Shown here: positions 9,252 to 17,938 of the stretch, piece by piece
How the letters are laid out: the number at the start of each line of letters is the position of its first letter
Position numbering within the stretch: the stretch's first letter is position 1
Assembly: GCA_900468805.1 (NCBI GenBank)
Contig: UEIF01000046.1
Span: 1 to 64,000 of the forward strand
Direction: 5' to 3'
DNA length: 64,000 bases
From: Hyphomicrobiales bacterium
GTDB lineage: Bacteria > Pseudomonadota > Alphaproteobacteria > Rhizobiales > Rhizobiaceae
Translations under genes and position numbers: made by a program
Notes under the pieces: generated by a model
What the model was told of the DNA's origin: nothing
Databases searched by the model: none
The model's input: only the letters and a program-made list of their open reading frames with translations

Positions 9252-9644
9252 TCAGCCGTGCCCTTCATCGATTGCGGCGATCGCTTCGATTTCGATCATG
9301 GCCTTGGGATCATAGAGCGCCTTGATCTCCGCGATCGTGTCGGCGGGGTAGGGCTCGGAGAAATATGTGCGGCGCAGTTCGACCACATCAGGGAAATGGC
9401 CCATATCGGTGACGAAGATTGTCACCTTGATGACGTCTTTCAGGCTTGATCCGCCGGCCTCCAAAGCGCGGCGCAGATTGGCGAAAGCCTGTTCGCCCTG
9501 GGCGCGGAAACCGCCATCGACGATCCGACCACCGTCATCGGCGCCGGCCTGGCCGGAAATGAACAGAAGATTGCCGAACCTGATTCCCTGCGACAGCAGG
9601 AATGGTGCATAATTATCAGGCTCGGTGACGATACGTTCCAGCAT
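9252..9644 (-). CDS. Rid (YjgF/YER057c) family protein, non-canonical
   Basis: 130 residues from the ATG at 9644, with AAGGAGT six bases upstream. FISGQAG and IKVTIFVTDM are standard Rid motifs. The segment before IEIEAIA reads YPADTIAEIKALYDPKAM, so the arginine (Arg105 in RidA) that binds the substrate carboxylate and defines active enamine/imine deaminases is replaced. By family knowledge such members (Rid4-7 type) lack 2-aminoacrylate deaminase activity. It is divergent from a GcvA-like LysR gene, its probable regulator. Confidence 0.8.
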   Translation of the reverse strand: MLERIVTEPDNYAPFLLSQGIRFGNLLFISGQAGADDGGRIVDGGFRAQGEQAFANLRRALEAGGSSLKDVIKVTIFVTDMGHFPDVVELRRTYFSEPYPADTIAEIKALYDPKAMIEIEAIAAIDEGHG

Positions 9645-9778
9645 TGATTCACTCCTTGGGAGGGCCGATGATCGAGATGGATTCATCTTCCTGACCTCAG
9701 CCACCTGAAGAGAATGGGGCTGTTTCCTTGCCTCGACAAACTCCAAATCGTCAGTTATCGAGTGAATCTAATTCATCC

Positions 9779-10672
9779 ATGGTGATCATGCGCAGACTTC
9801 CGCCGCTTTCCGCTCTCCGCGCCTTCGAGGCAGCCGCCCGCCTGATGAGTTTCAAGCGGGCCGCGGCAGAACTCAATGTCACGCCCACAGCCATCAGCCA
9901 CCAGATCAGGTCTCTGGAGGAGCACACGGGTCTCGTCCTGTTCGGTCGGCAGGTGCGCAAGGTGGTGCTGACCGAGGCGGGTGCGCAGCTGTACCCTGTT
10001 CTGCGGGACGGGTTCGACGCCTTCGAGGCGACGCTCGATCGCCTGGTCCAAATCCGCAAACGCGCCAGGGTGACGATTTCAGCCACAAACGCGTTCACGG
10101 CCAAATGGCTGGTCCCGCGGGTGGTACGTTTCCATGCCTTGCATCCGGACATCGACCTTCAGCTGCATGCTTCGGACGAAGCGGTCGGGCTTGCGGACAA
10201 TGGCGTCGATATTGCCATCCGGTACGGTCGGGGGCCCTATCCCGGCCTGAGCGCTGAGGTGATGTTCGCCGACGACTTCGCGCCGGTGGCCAACCCGCTG
10301 TTTGGTGAACTGAGCATCGAGGATCTGAGTACGGTGCCGCTGATCCATTTTCAGTGGCGGCGAAATCACCCGCTCAACCCCACCTGGGAGCGATGGTACT
10401 CGGCGGCCGGTACTGTCCGGTCGCAGCCTCAGGGACAACTGCATTTTTCTGACGAAAGCCATGCCATTCAGGCTGCCGTCGCAGGACAGGGGATAGCGCT
10501 GTTGAGCCTGGCCCTTGTGCGCGACGAGTTGCAAGCCGGGCACCTCGTCCAGCCGTTTGGCCCGACCGTTCCCGGCCATACCTACCATATGGTCATGAAT
10601 ATCGATCCGCCGCCTGGCGCCAGCGTCCGCGCCGCGGCCGAATGGCTGCGTGCGGAGATTGCGCGCGGTTGA
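9779..10672 (+). CDS. LysR-family regulator, GcvA-like
   Basis: 297 residues from the ATG at 9779 (an ATG at 9788 is also possible; upstream TTG starts are open). It starts MVIMRRLPPLSALRAFEAAA, and TPTAISHQIRSLEEHTG is the recognition helix region, close to GcvA-type regulators of amino-acid and beta-lactamase genes. The effector domain ends with an HMVMNIDPPPGASV segment. It is divergent from the Rid-family gene with 134 bp between starts, which should contain the shared operator. Confidence 0.9.
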   Translation: MVIMRRLPPLSALRAFEAAARLMSFKRAAAELNVTPTAISHQIRSLEEHTGLVLFGRQVRKVVLTEAGAQLYPVLRDGFDAFEATLDRLVQIRKRARVTISATNAFTAKWLVPRVVRFHALHPDIDLQLHASDEAVGLADNGVDIAIRYGRGPYPGLSAEVMFADDFAPVANPLFGELSIEDLSTVPLIHFQWRRNHPLNPTWERWYSAAGTVRSQPQGQLHFSDESHAIQAAVAGQGIALLSLALVRDELQAGHLVQPFGPTVPGHTYHMVMNIDPPPGASVRAAAEWLRAEIARG

Positions 10673-10785
10673 TCATTCGGCGTTTCCGCGTGCAGCACCC
10701 GCCGCCTTGTTTTGGCCCCGCTCGCCCATCACTAAACAGATCCCACGCGATGGGCGATTCCTTTCCGTTCAACAAGGGTTTGAAA

Positions 10786-11097
10786 ATGATCAAGAAAATG
10801 ACGATCGCGGCGACCGCGATGCTGCTTTCGGCTCACTATGCCGGCGCCTCCAGCGATGCCGCGTGGAATGCGCTCTTCGCAAAGGTGAACGGCACCTGCA
10901 TCGGCCAGTCGGGCATGGATACGCCCGAGGCGACCGCTCCTGTTGTCTTCGACGATGCGACGGGCAAGGTCGCCGTGCTGTTGCGCGGCTCGATGGGCAA
11001 GGGCAAGAGCAAGGTCAAGAACGTCAACCTGATCTGCCTCTACGACAAGAAGACCGGCAAGGCCTCGATCGAGGAATATCGCTGGCTCGGCCGCTAA
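10786..11097 (+). CDS. Small secreted hypothetical protein
   Basis: 103 residues from the ATG at 10786. MIKKMTIAATAMLLSAHYAGA is a clear Sec signal peptide, with cleavage expected after AGA near residue 21. The mature part has two cysteines (NGTCIGQ and NLICLYD) that could form a disulfide, and a basic MGKGKSKVKN patch. It resembles no family I can name. It is probably periplasmic and monocistronic. Confidence 0.65.
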   Translation: MIKKMTIAATAMLLSAHYAGASSDAAWNALFAKVNGTCIGQSGMDTPEATAPVVFDDATGKVAVLLRGSMGKGKSKVKNVNLICLYDKKTGKASIEEYRWLGR

Positions 11098-11110
11098 TGC
11101 CTTGCGGCCA

Positions 11111-11326
11111 TCATGCGCGCGCATGATGGCCCGCTGCCTGCAAAAATATGCCGGTCCTGTCGTCGCCCGGCACCAGCCGAATGGCGATTGCGCCCGCCAG
11201 CAGGGCAAGCAGCACGCCGGCGGTCATCAGGCTCGTCAGAAAACGCCGATGGGCCTTGCGGCTTCGGGTATGGGCCATGATTTCGCGTTCACGCGCCAGA
11301 TATGTTACGCCGCTGCGGCCGAACAT
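11111..11326 (-). CDS. Small single-pass membrane protein, 71 aa
   Basis: The ATG at 11326 follows AAGGAGGAAA, a strong ribosome binding site, which decides the start. A basic N-terminal half (THTRSRKAHRRF-like) precedes one hydrophobic segment (LMTAGVLLALLAGAIAIRL), so the protein is probably an inner-membrane anchor with a cytoplasmic N-terminus. It is convergent with the small secreted protein gene. The function is unknown. Confidence 0.6.
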   Translation of the reverse strand: MFGRSGVTYLAREREIMAHTRSRKAHRRFLTSLMTAGVLLALLAGAIAIRLVPGDDRTGIFLQAAGHHARA

Positions 11327-11573
11327 GAGTTTCCTCCTTGGCATTGTCGACAGGGTTGAGGGAGCGAGTCTGCCGAAAAGCCCATAGGAAATCGATATTG
11401 CTGCGGGGCAGGGAATATAGGAATTGCATCAAAGCCCGCAACGCCGCGCGCACCTTTATGGAAAACCTATGCCGGCGGCTTTCCGCTCCAATCGAAAACA
11501 TATGCCCTGGTCGATAGCTTTGCCTGACGCGGATGATCCTTCGTCCGCACTGACAATGCGAAAGGAAAAGGCG

Positions 11574-11774
11574 ATGTATGGTCGTTGGTGGGCTTATTAC
11601 ATGCAGGCACGCATGCGCCATGTGGCTCAGTCTCATCCGTCCTTGAACGCGCAGCAGCGCAGAACCGAGATGACGTTCGATCATACGGACGATCTCTGGA
11701 TATTTCTGAGACTCGCTCTGGTTCTCGCCGTCTTTTTTGCCGGCCTTGCCTGCATCCTCTGGGTCGCGAGCTGA
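11574..11774 (+). CDS. Small membrane protein, 66 aa
   Basis: Starts MYGRWWAYYMQARMRHVAQ, with AAAGGAAAAG just upstream of the ATG at 11574; the frame is open for 50 more codons upstream without a good site. One hydrophobic segment closes the protein (FLRLALVLAVFFAGLACIL). It is tail-anchored or single-pass. The family is unknown. The 247 bp before it contain nothing else recognisable. Confidence 0.55.
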   Translation: MYGRWWAYYMQARMRHVAQSHPSLNAQQRRTEMTFDHTDDLWIFLRLALVLAVFFAGLACILWVAS

Positions 11775-11945
11775 CAAGACGGTGAAGCCAATCGAGCTGG
11801 ACGAGACATCGAGGGGGCGTACCGTTTCGCGAGCGGGACGCCGGGCATTTCGCGGTCGTCGCCCCCTCGGAAAATGGGCTTTTGCGTTTGATATTTGCGA
11901 CACGATTTAACGCGTGATTTCAGGTCGGCTCATTTCTGACGAAAA

Positions 11946-12875
11946 TCAGGAAGCTTGCGACGGAGCCACACGTGCCTGGAAAGCATCTAATCGGGCGGCG
12001 AGATGCTCGGCTACGAAATCCACAAAGGCCCGAACCTTCGGCGATAATTGGCGATTTGACGGCCAGACGAGCGACAATGAACCAAACGCGACCATGTATG
12101 AGGTCAGGGCGGGAACGAGCAATCCGCCGCGGATATGGGCTGCCGCTACATAGACCGGCAGGTGGGCGATTCCCAGACCATCCAGCGCGGCCCGCAAGCC
12201 GGCATCCGTATTGTTGAAGGTCAGACTCCTCGGCAAGATCAGTTTCTCGTTCGGAGGAGCGAAAGCCCAAGGCGCCAGGCGGCCGCTGGTTGGATATTTG
12301 AAATGGATGCAGGCATGCCCTGCGAGGTCGGCCGGCGCGGTTGGCAGCGTATGGCGATCGAAATAGCCGGGACTTCCGCAAACCACAAAATGCTGCTCGC
12401 CGAGACGGCGGGCGATCAGACCGGTATCGGCGAGTTCGCCGCTGCGAATGGCAACATCCACCCCTTCCGCCACCAGATCGGCGACGCGATCCTCAAAGTC
12501 GATATCCAGCTCGATCTCGGGAAATCGTTCCACAAAGGCCGGCAGGATCGGCATCAGGAGGTGATGACCGACGATATGCGCGACGCTGATGCGCAGGCGT
12601 CCCCTGGGGCGCTTCCGGCTTTCTATAATGCTTGTCTCTGCATCTTGGAGGTCGTCGATGATGCGCTTGCAGCGTTCGTAAAAGGCTGAACCTTCCTCCG
12701 TCAGGCTGATATTGCGCGTCGTTCTGTTGAATAACCGAACGCCAAGCCGTGCTTCGAGGCGAGCGATGGCCTTGCCGATAGCCGATGGAGAAACCCCGGC
12801 GACGCGAGCGGCCGCGACATAGCTGTGTCGCTCGGCGGCGTGAACGAAGGAGGTAAGACTGCTGAAACTATCCAT
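11946..12875 (-). CDS. LysR-family transcriptional regulator
   Basis: 309 residues starting MDSFSSLTSFVHAAERHS, with the HTH SYVAAARVAGVSPSAIGKA and the ARLGVRLFNRTTR motif typical of LysR proteins. The effector domain spans residues 90-295. It is divergent from a DHA2-type exporter gene, and a perfect 25-bp palindrome lies only 8 bp ahead of its start codon, which suggests tight autoregulation together with control of the exporter. Confidence 0.9.
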   Translation of the reverse strand: MDSFSSLTSFVHAAERHSYVAAARVAGVSPSAIGKAIARLEARLGVRLFNRTTRNISLTEEGSAFYERCKRIIDDLQDAETSIIESRKRPRGRLRISVAHIVGHHLLMPILPAFVERFPEIELDIDFEDRVADLVAEGVDVAIRSGELADTGLIARRLGEQHFVVCGSPGYFDRHTLPTAPADLAGHACIHFKYPTSGRLAPWAFAPPNEKLILPRSLTFNNTDAGLRAALDGLGIAHLPVYVAAAHIRGGLLVPALTSYMVAFGSLSLVWPSNRQLSPKVRAFVDFVAEHLAARLDAFQARVAPSQAS

Positions 12876-12883
12876 GATCGCAC

Positions 12884-12908
12884 CATAAAGGACATTTTGT
12901 CCTTTATG
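12884..12908. promoter_or_regulatory. Perfect 25-bp inverted repeat, candidate operator
   Basis: Arms CATAAAGGAC (12884-12893) and GTCCTTTATG (12899-12908) are perfect inverse complements around a 5-base ATTTT centre. The site lies between the divergent LysR and exporter genes, nearest the LysR start. Its length and position fit a dimer-binding operator that shuts both promoters. A transcription terminator is unlikely because no gene ends here. Confidence 0.65.
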
Positions 12909-13005
12909 TAAGTCCGCCTTCCCGAATTGATCAACATTCAAGACAAGATATCGTTTTCTCACAGGAAGCCCAATTCTGTTTGCTTCCCTTCAGGCGGAGA
13001 AAAAG

Positions 13006-14425
13006 ATGAAGTCGATACATAGGAAACGTCAGTGGGCGGGAGCCAATTCATCCCTTGCGGTGCTACTGGCCGGAAATTTCGTCACCATCCTTGATCTTTT
13101 CATCGTCAACGTGGCGTTGCCGAATATTCAACGGGACTTGCACGCCTCGAATGCCGAGTTGCAGATGATCATGGTCGCTTACAGCGTATCTTACGGCGCC
13201 ATGCTGCTCAACGGCGCACGGCTGGGCGACCTCTATGGCCGGCGGCGTATGTTTCTCTCCGGCATGGCAATCTTTGCACTGGCGTCCCTGCTGTGTGGCG
13301 TCGCCTTATCGCCCTGGAGCCTTATTGCCTCACGAGCACTACAGGGCATCGGCGCAGCCCTGCTGATGCCGCAGGTCTATGCGTCGCTGCGATTATTGTT
13401 CGATGGTGACGAGCGTCGGCGGGCCTTTGCCGGTGATGGGCGCTGTGCAAGGCGTCGCAGGTGCGGCCTCGCAACTGCTCGGCGGCGGTTTGATGGCACT
13501 CGACATTGGCAACCTCGACTGGCGCCTGATCTTCTTTGTCAACCTTCCCATCGCCGCCTACGCCCTCATTGCCGGGAAATGGTTCATTGTTGAAACCAGA
13601 GACGCTGCATCGGCAAGGCTCGACCTCATGGGAGCACTACTCGGCGCCTCCGCACTCACGGCAATCCTCCTGCCAGCGATGGTGGGGCAGGAACAACATT
13701 GGCCATGGTGGGCGATCACGGGCGTATTGTCGTCCGTGCCGTTGTTCGTCGCCTTCATCACCTATGAAAGCCGCTTGATGCGACGCGGCGGCGTCCCGAT
13801 CATTGATCCCTCGATTTTCAAGAACGACGGTGTGGCCATCGGCATGTCGGCGTCGTTTCTGTTTTTCTCGGCGATCAGTTCGTTCTCGCTGTCACTGACG
13901 ATCTTTTTGCAGGTCGGCCTCGGCCAGACCCCTCTACAGGCGGCCATGCTGTTTTTGCCTTCCACAGTCGCATTCTTCGCCGGCTCCCTGGTTTCGGCCT
14001 CTTTAGCGAAACAGTTGCGGCATCAGGCGCCAACACTTGGCATGGGCATCTTCGGCTTCGGCTTGCTGATCGCGGTTATCGACGGCTTTGTCGGGGGAGA
14101 GAGATGGGCGTTGACTATCTCGGTGATTCTCCAGGGATTCGGTCAGGGAATTATCATTCCGCTTCTGCTCAACATGGTTCTGAGTACCGTAGCAAATTCC
14201 GAAGCCGGGATGGCGTCAGGCGTCTTCAGTACGACACAAACGGCAGGTTCGGCTTTCGGCGTGACGATCGTCGGCGTGATCCTGTTCGGCATTAGCGACG
14301 GAAGCGGCGGCGGTGTCTATGGGACTGCATTCGCGGTCGCGACACTCTATAATCTGGTCGCCGTTACTCTAGGTCTGTTTCTCTTTCGCGCATTGCAAAG
14401 GGGCAACAACGGGTCACGCGCATAG
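13006..14425 (+). pseudogene. DHA2-family MFS drug exporter, frameshifted
   Basis: The first frame (from the ATG at 13006) gives MFS motifs ILDLFIVNVALPNIQRDL and GARLGDLYGRRRMF up to FDGDERRRAFA. The sequence then continues in the next frame with VMGAVQGVAGAASQLLGG through to the end at 14425. One extra C at 13430-13431 (GCC TTT GCC GGTG instead of GCC TTT GCG GTG) explains the break. The joined protein would be about 470 residues with 14 membrane segments, an EmrB/QacA-like proton-driven exporter. It may be a true mutation or an assembly error. The adjacent LysR gene is intact. Confidence 0.85.
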
Positions 14426-14460
14426 GGCGGGGCCTGCATCCGCTGTATTGAGGCGGCTCT

Positions 14461-14483
14461 CCGCCGTCACAGGCTGACGGCGG
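14461..14483. terminator. Hairpin between convergent exporter and ClC genes
   Basis: CCGCCGTCA (14461-14469), a 5-base loop, then TGACGGCGG (14475-14483) form a perfect 9-bp stem between the 3' ends of two convergent genes. No long T-run follows, so it could end transcription weakly in both directions. Confidence 0.45.
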
Positions 14484-14513
14484 CTTCCACTGATACCATC
14501 AGGCGCCTGGGCT

Positions 14514-16331
14514 TCAGGTGCGCCCTTCATTCATCTGCCGGCGCGGCCCGAAATAGGGCTGGCGCTCCGTCTCGGTCGCTCGTAGCGAATGGCGCAGCCG
14601 CAGCAGGTCCTTGCGGGCGACGAGGCCGCGCAATTGCCCGTTTTCCGCGTCGACGATCGGAATGCGGCCGGCATCGGTCGCCAGCATCAGATCGGCGACA
14701 TAACCGACCGTATCGTCAGGATGGGCTAATGGTAGCGAGCTGTCGGAGACGAGATCGCCGAGCGTCTGGTCGGCAAGCGTACCATCCTGCTGCCAGCGCA
14801 GCGCGTCGCCGCGCGAGACCAGCCCCTTCACGATGCCTTTGCCGTCGACGACAGGATAGACGCGGTGGGTCTTCGGCGTCGCTGTGAAGAAGTTGGTCGC
14901 TTCACCGACCGTCATCTCGGCCGGGAAAGTATCGACTTCCTTGATCATGATGTCGCGGGCGCGAGAAAACTCGAAGGGGTCGATGCCGTATTCGCGGGTG
15001 ATGTGCTGGCCGCGGCGGGCGATCTTTTCCGTCAGGATGGAGCGGCGCAGCAGCAACACCGTGACCGCATAGGCGGAGACGGTCGCTGCCAGCAGCGGCA
15101 GCAGCGCCGAAACGTCGCCTGTCAGTTCCAGGGCGAAGAAGGTGCCCGTCAGCGGCGCGCGCATCGTGCCGCCCATCATGGCGGCCATGCCGAGCAGGGC
15201 CCAGAAGCCGGGATCGCCGGGAAGGAAAATGCCGACCAGCCAGCCAAGCGCGCCGCCGAAAATCAAAAGCGGCGCAAGCACGCCGCCCGAGGTGCCCGAG
15301 GACAGGGCAATCAGCCAGATCGCCGCCTTGACCAGCAGGATCGTCAGCACGGCGGCCGGCAGGATTGAGCTGTTCAGCAGGCCGTCGATGATATCGTAGC
15401 CGACGCCGAGCGCGCGCGGCTCGATCAGGCCGCCGAGGCCGATGAAGAGACCGCCGAGAGCCGGGCACCACATCCAGTGGATCGGCAGGGCCTCGAAGAG
15501 ATCCTCGATCTTATAGAGCAGCGTCGTGAGGATGCCAGATTGCAGGCCGGCGATGATGCCGACAGCGGCGCAGAGCAGGATGCCCCACCAGGGCAGGTCC
15601 ATATTGAATTGCTTCGGGAACAGCGGGCCGGCCTGAAACAGGAAGGGACGCCAGCAGACCGACACGCAGGCGGCGACAGCAACCGGGATAAAGCTTCGCG
15701 GCTTCCATTCGAACAGCAGCAGTTCGACGGCAAGCATGATGGCGGCGATCGGCGAGCCGAAGATCGCGGTCATGCCGGCGGCCGCACCTGCGACCAGCAG
15801 CGTCTTGCGCTCGGCCGAGCTCAGATGGAAACACTGGGCAAAGAGCGAGCCGATCGCGCCGCCCGTCATGATGATCGGGCCTTCGGCGCCGAAGGGACCG
15901 CCGGTGCCGATCGAGATCGCCGATGAGAGCGGCTTGAGGATCGCCACCTTCGGCGACATGCGGCTGCCGCCGATCAGGATCGCCTCGATCGCTTCGGGAA
16001 TGCCGTGGCCGCGGATCTTCTCCGAGCCGAAGCGGGCCATCAGGCCGATGACGATGCCGCCGATAACCGGGATCAGCACCATCCAGACGGAGCGCGGAGC
16101 CTGAGCCATCGAGACGGCAGCAATGCTGAAGCGGTGAAACCAGACGAGGTTCGTCACCAGCGAGATGAGGCTGACCAGCACCCAGGCGGCAAATGCGCCG
16201 CCCGTGCCGACGATCAGCGCCATGCCGACGAGGGCGAGAACGCGCTTGTCCGTGGTGAAATCCCCGGCCTCGCGCCGGGAGAGGCCACCCATGAAGTCAT
16301 GGGGGCGATGTGCGTTTTTTTGGGGAGGCAT
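14514..16331 (-). CDS. ClC-family chloride channel/transporter with C-terminal CBS pair
   Basis: 605 residues. The ClC motifs are present: GHGIPEA (residues 108-114), GTGGPFGAEGP with the gating glutamate at E150, and SSGTSGGVLAPLL further on. About 10-12 hydrophobic helices precede two CBS domains (about 455-590), which usually bind adenine nucleotides and regulate gating. The family moves Cl- in exchange for H+ or as a channel; GAEGP in place of GREGP is common in bacterial members. It is divergent from two MarR genes and has a perfect palindrome in the shared promoter region. Confidence 0.9.
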   Translation of the reverse strand: MPPQKNAHRPHDFMGGLSRREAGDFTTDKRVLALVGMALIVGTGGAFAAWVLVSLISLVTNLVWFHRFSIAAVSMAQAPRSVWMVLIPVIGGIVIGLMARFGSEKIRGHGIPEAIEAILIGGSRMSPKVAILKPLSSAISIGTGGPFGAEGPIIMTGGAIGSLFAQCFHLSSAERKTLLVAGAAAGMTAIFGSPIAAIMLAVELLLFEWKPRSFIPVAVAACVSVCWRPFLFQAGPLFPKQFNMDLPWWGILLCAAVGIIAGLQSGILTTLLYKIEDLFEALPIHWMWCPALGGLFIGLGGLIEPRALGVGYDIIDGLLNSSILPAAVLTILLVKAAIWLIALSSGTSGGVLAPLLIFGGALGWLVGIFLPGDPGFWALLGMAAMMGGTMRAPLTGTFFALELTGDVSALLPLLAATVSAYAVTVLLLRRSILTEKIARRGQHITREYGIDPFEFSRARDIMIKEVDTFPAEMTVGEATNFFTATPKTHRVYPVVDGKGIVKGLVSRGDALRWQQDGTLADQTLGDLVSDSSLPLAHPDDTVGYVADLMLATDAGRIPIVDAENGQLRGLVARKDLLRLRHSLRATETERQPYFGPRRQMNEGRT

Positions 16332-16357
16332 TGCAGGTCCTGTTGACGGCTTCGTTC

Positions 16358-16388
16358 TTGACGCAAATATATCGTAGTACGATATAAA
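16358..16388 (+). promoter_or_regulatory. MarR-type operator (perfect 19-bp palindrome) overlapping a promoter
   Basis: TATATCGTA (16368-16376) and TACGATATA (16378-16386) are perfect inverse complements around a single G. A TTGACG at 16358-16363 and TATA-rich bases ending at 16388 could be the -35 and -10 of a promoter for the MarR genes, with the palindrome between them. Binding of a MarR dimer would block the promoter. It lies 31 bp before the first MarR start and 37 bp from the ClC start. Confidence 0.65.
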
Positions 16389-16416
16389 TCAACAGCCAAA
16401 ACCAGGAGCTGGAATC

Positions 16417-16863
16417 ATGCCGAACAAAGACCGCGCTCTATCCGAAATCGAATATGAAGCGCTCGCCAACCTGAGATACAGGATCCGCAAATTTCGCCAG
16501 TTCAGTGGGAAGGCGGCCGAAAAACTCGGCCTGACGCGACAGCAACATCAGGCGCTGCTGGCCATCAAGGGGCTGGGCATCGGGGGGCGCATGACCCTGT
16601 CCGATCTCTCGGACAAGCTTTTTCTGACGCCGGATGAAGCAGCCGAACTGGCGGCTTCGCTGCAGGAGGCCGGCCATGTCAGCATCGATGTCAGGCAGAA
16701 GCGCCGGCCGGCCGTCCTGTTGACAGCACAGGCAGAAGAGCTATTGCACCGTCTGACGCCCGCCCATCTCTACGAAATCCGCGAGATGGCGCCGGAACTG
16801 ATGCAGGCGCTGCGCATGCTTGGGGATCACCGGCAGATGGAAGTGGCCGCATGGATGCAATGA
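16417..16863 (+). CDS. MarR-family transcriptional regulator (first of two paralogues)
   Basis: 148 residues, about the family norm. The core ANLRYRIRKFRQFSGKAA, then GLTRQQHQALLAIKG and the wing region DVRQKRRPAVLLTAQAEEL, is a MarR winged helix with dimerisation helices at both ends. It is followed 25 bp later by a paralogue with the same layout (EAL.NLRY, QQHQALLAI, EIREMAP shared). The palindrome just upstream is the likely autoregulatory site, also able to control the divergent ClC gene. The ligand is unknown. Confidence 0.85.
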   Translation: MPNKDRALSEIEYEALANLRYRIRKFRQFSGKAAEKLGLTRQQHQALLAIKGLGIGGRMTLSDLSDKLFLTPDEAAELAASLQEAGHVSIDVRQKRRPAVLLTAQAEELLHRLTPAHLYEIREMAPELMQALRMLGDHRQMEVAAWMQ

Positions 16864-16888
16864 GCGGATGCAGCGCCCTGGGGGACGC

Positions 16889-17344
16889 ATGGTGAAAACG
16901 CCTGACAATGACCTGACGGATGCCGATTACGAGGCGCTGTCCAACCTGCGCTATACGCTGCGCCGCTTCATGGATTTCAGCGCTTCGGCCGCGCTGGAAG
17001 AGGGGCTGCCGGCGCAGCAGCATCAGGCGCTGCTGGCGATCCGCGGCCATCGCAGCGAGGATGCGATGACGATCGGCCTGCTTGCCGAGCGCCTGCTGAT
17101 TGCGCCTCATTCGGCAACCGAACTCGTCGGCCGGCTGGTTACTGCCGGCTATGTTTCGCGCCGGACAGACCCGGCCGACAAGCGGCGGCAGACACTGGAG
17201 CTGACGGAAAAGGCTGATGATGCGCTGAAGCGGCTCACCGCCATTCATCTGACGGAAATCCGGGAGATGGCGCCGCAGCTTATCAACATGCTGCAGAGCC
17301 TGCAGAAAGGCGACAGGCCCAAGAACGATCCCTGGCCGAGCTGA
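16889..17344 (+). CDS. MarR-family transcriptional regulator (second paralogue)
   Basis: 151 residues from the ATG at 16889, which has GGGGGA just upstream. EALSNLRYTLRRFMDFSAS, QQHQALLAIRG and RRTDPADKRRQTLELTEKA give a standard MarR fold, with the wing motif DPADKRR better kept than in the first copy. Tandem duplication is evident from shared blocks along the whole length. The two could form heterodimers. It is convergent with a HIT gene only 7 bp away. Confidence 0.85.
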   Translation: MVKTPDNDLTDADYEALSNLRYTLRRFMDFSASAALEEGLPAQQHQALLAIRGHRSEDAMTIGLLAERLLIAPHSATELVGRLVTAGYVSRRTDPADKRRQTLELTEKADDALKRLTAIHLTEIREMAPQLINMLQSLQKGDRPKNDPWPS

Positions 17345-17351
17345 CAGGCAA

Positions 17352-17726
17352 TCAGATCCGCCTGTTGGTGGCCTGCTTCAAGTGGTGGCGAATGCCGTGG
17401 CCGGCAAGCGGCTCGTCGGCAAAGCGGCCGATGACATGCAGATGGGCATGCTGGACGGTCTGTCCCGCAACCTCGCCGACATTCCAGCCGATATTGTAAC
17501 CGTGCGGTTCGGATCTATCGAGATGGGCGCGCGCATTCTCCAGAAGGTCGAAAGTGTCGAACCATTCCTCTGATGTCAGGTCGAAGGGCGTTGCGACATG
17601 CCGGAACGGTATGATGATACCGGAGCATTGCAGCACCTGATCGGTCGTTTCGAGGAAATAGCAGCTGTTGTTGGAAAAGAGCGGCGGGGCTTTTTCCGCA
17701 CGGTTTGCGGCACAGAAGGGGCACAT
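17352..17726 (-). CDS. HIT-family nucleotide hydrolase/transferase
   Basis: 124 residues from the ATG at 17726 (two in-frame ATGs lie 6 and 9 bases upstream; AGGA spacing favours this one). CPFCAA at the start is a metal-binding Cys pair, and QTVQHAHLHVIGR carries the full histidine triad H-x-H-x-H. The family hydrolyses purine phosphoramidates, Ap4A or aminoacyl-adenylates. It stands alone between the MarR genes and the sulfatase, on the opposite strand to both. The substrate is unknown. Confidence 0.85.
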   Translation of the reverse strand: MCPFCAANRAEKAPPLFSNNSCYFLETTDQVLQCSGIIIPFRHVATPFDLTSEEWFDTFDLLENARAHLDRSEPHGYNIGWNVGEVAGQTVQHAHLHVIGRFADEPLAGHGIRHHLKQATNRRI

Positions 17727-17847
17727 GGGCATCATTCCTGACCATATCAAGTCATTGCTTTGCGCAGGCAATAGCGCGCGGTAGCGAAGGATATGTGACA
17801 GGCTGATATCAAGGCCTGAGGGAAAGCCCGGACCGTTAACGCGGCCG

Positions 17848-17880
17848 TTTACGCCCAGTGTTTACCGTAACGTACTTCCG
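17848..17880 (+). promoter_or_regulatory. Shared envelope-regulon element, copy A (before arylsulfatase)
   Basis: TTTAC at 17848-17852 is repeated at 17861 (13-bp period) within TTTACCGTAACGTACTTCCG (17861-17880). A further GTTAAC at 17835 adds a third related half-site. Near-identical sequences lie at 22286-22320 (minus strand) and 23086-23118. Direct repeats of about one helical turn are typical of OmpR/PhoB-type response regulators (inference). It lies 59 bp before the sulfatase start. Confidence 0.6.
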
Positions 17881-17938
17881 CGATCATGGAATTTGACAAA
17901 ACATTCGCGTGCAGGTTTCATCTCAAGGAGAGAATTCG

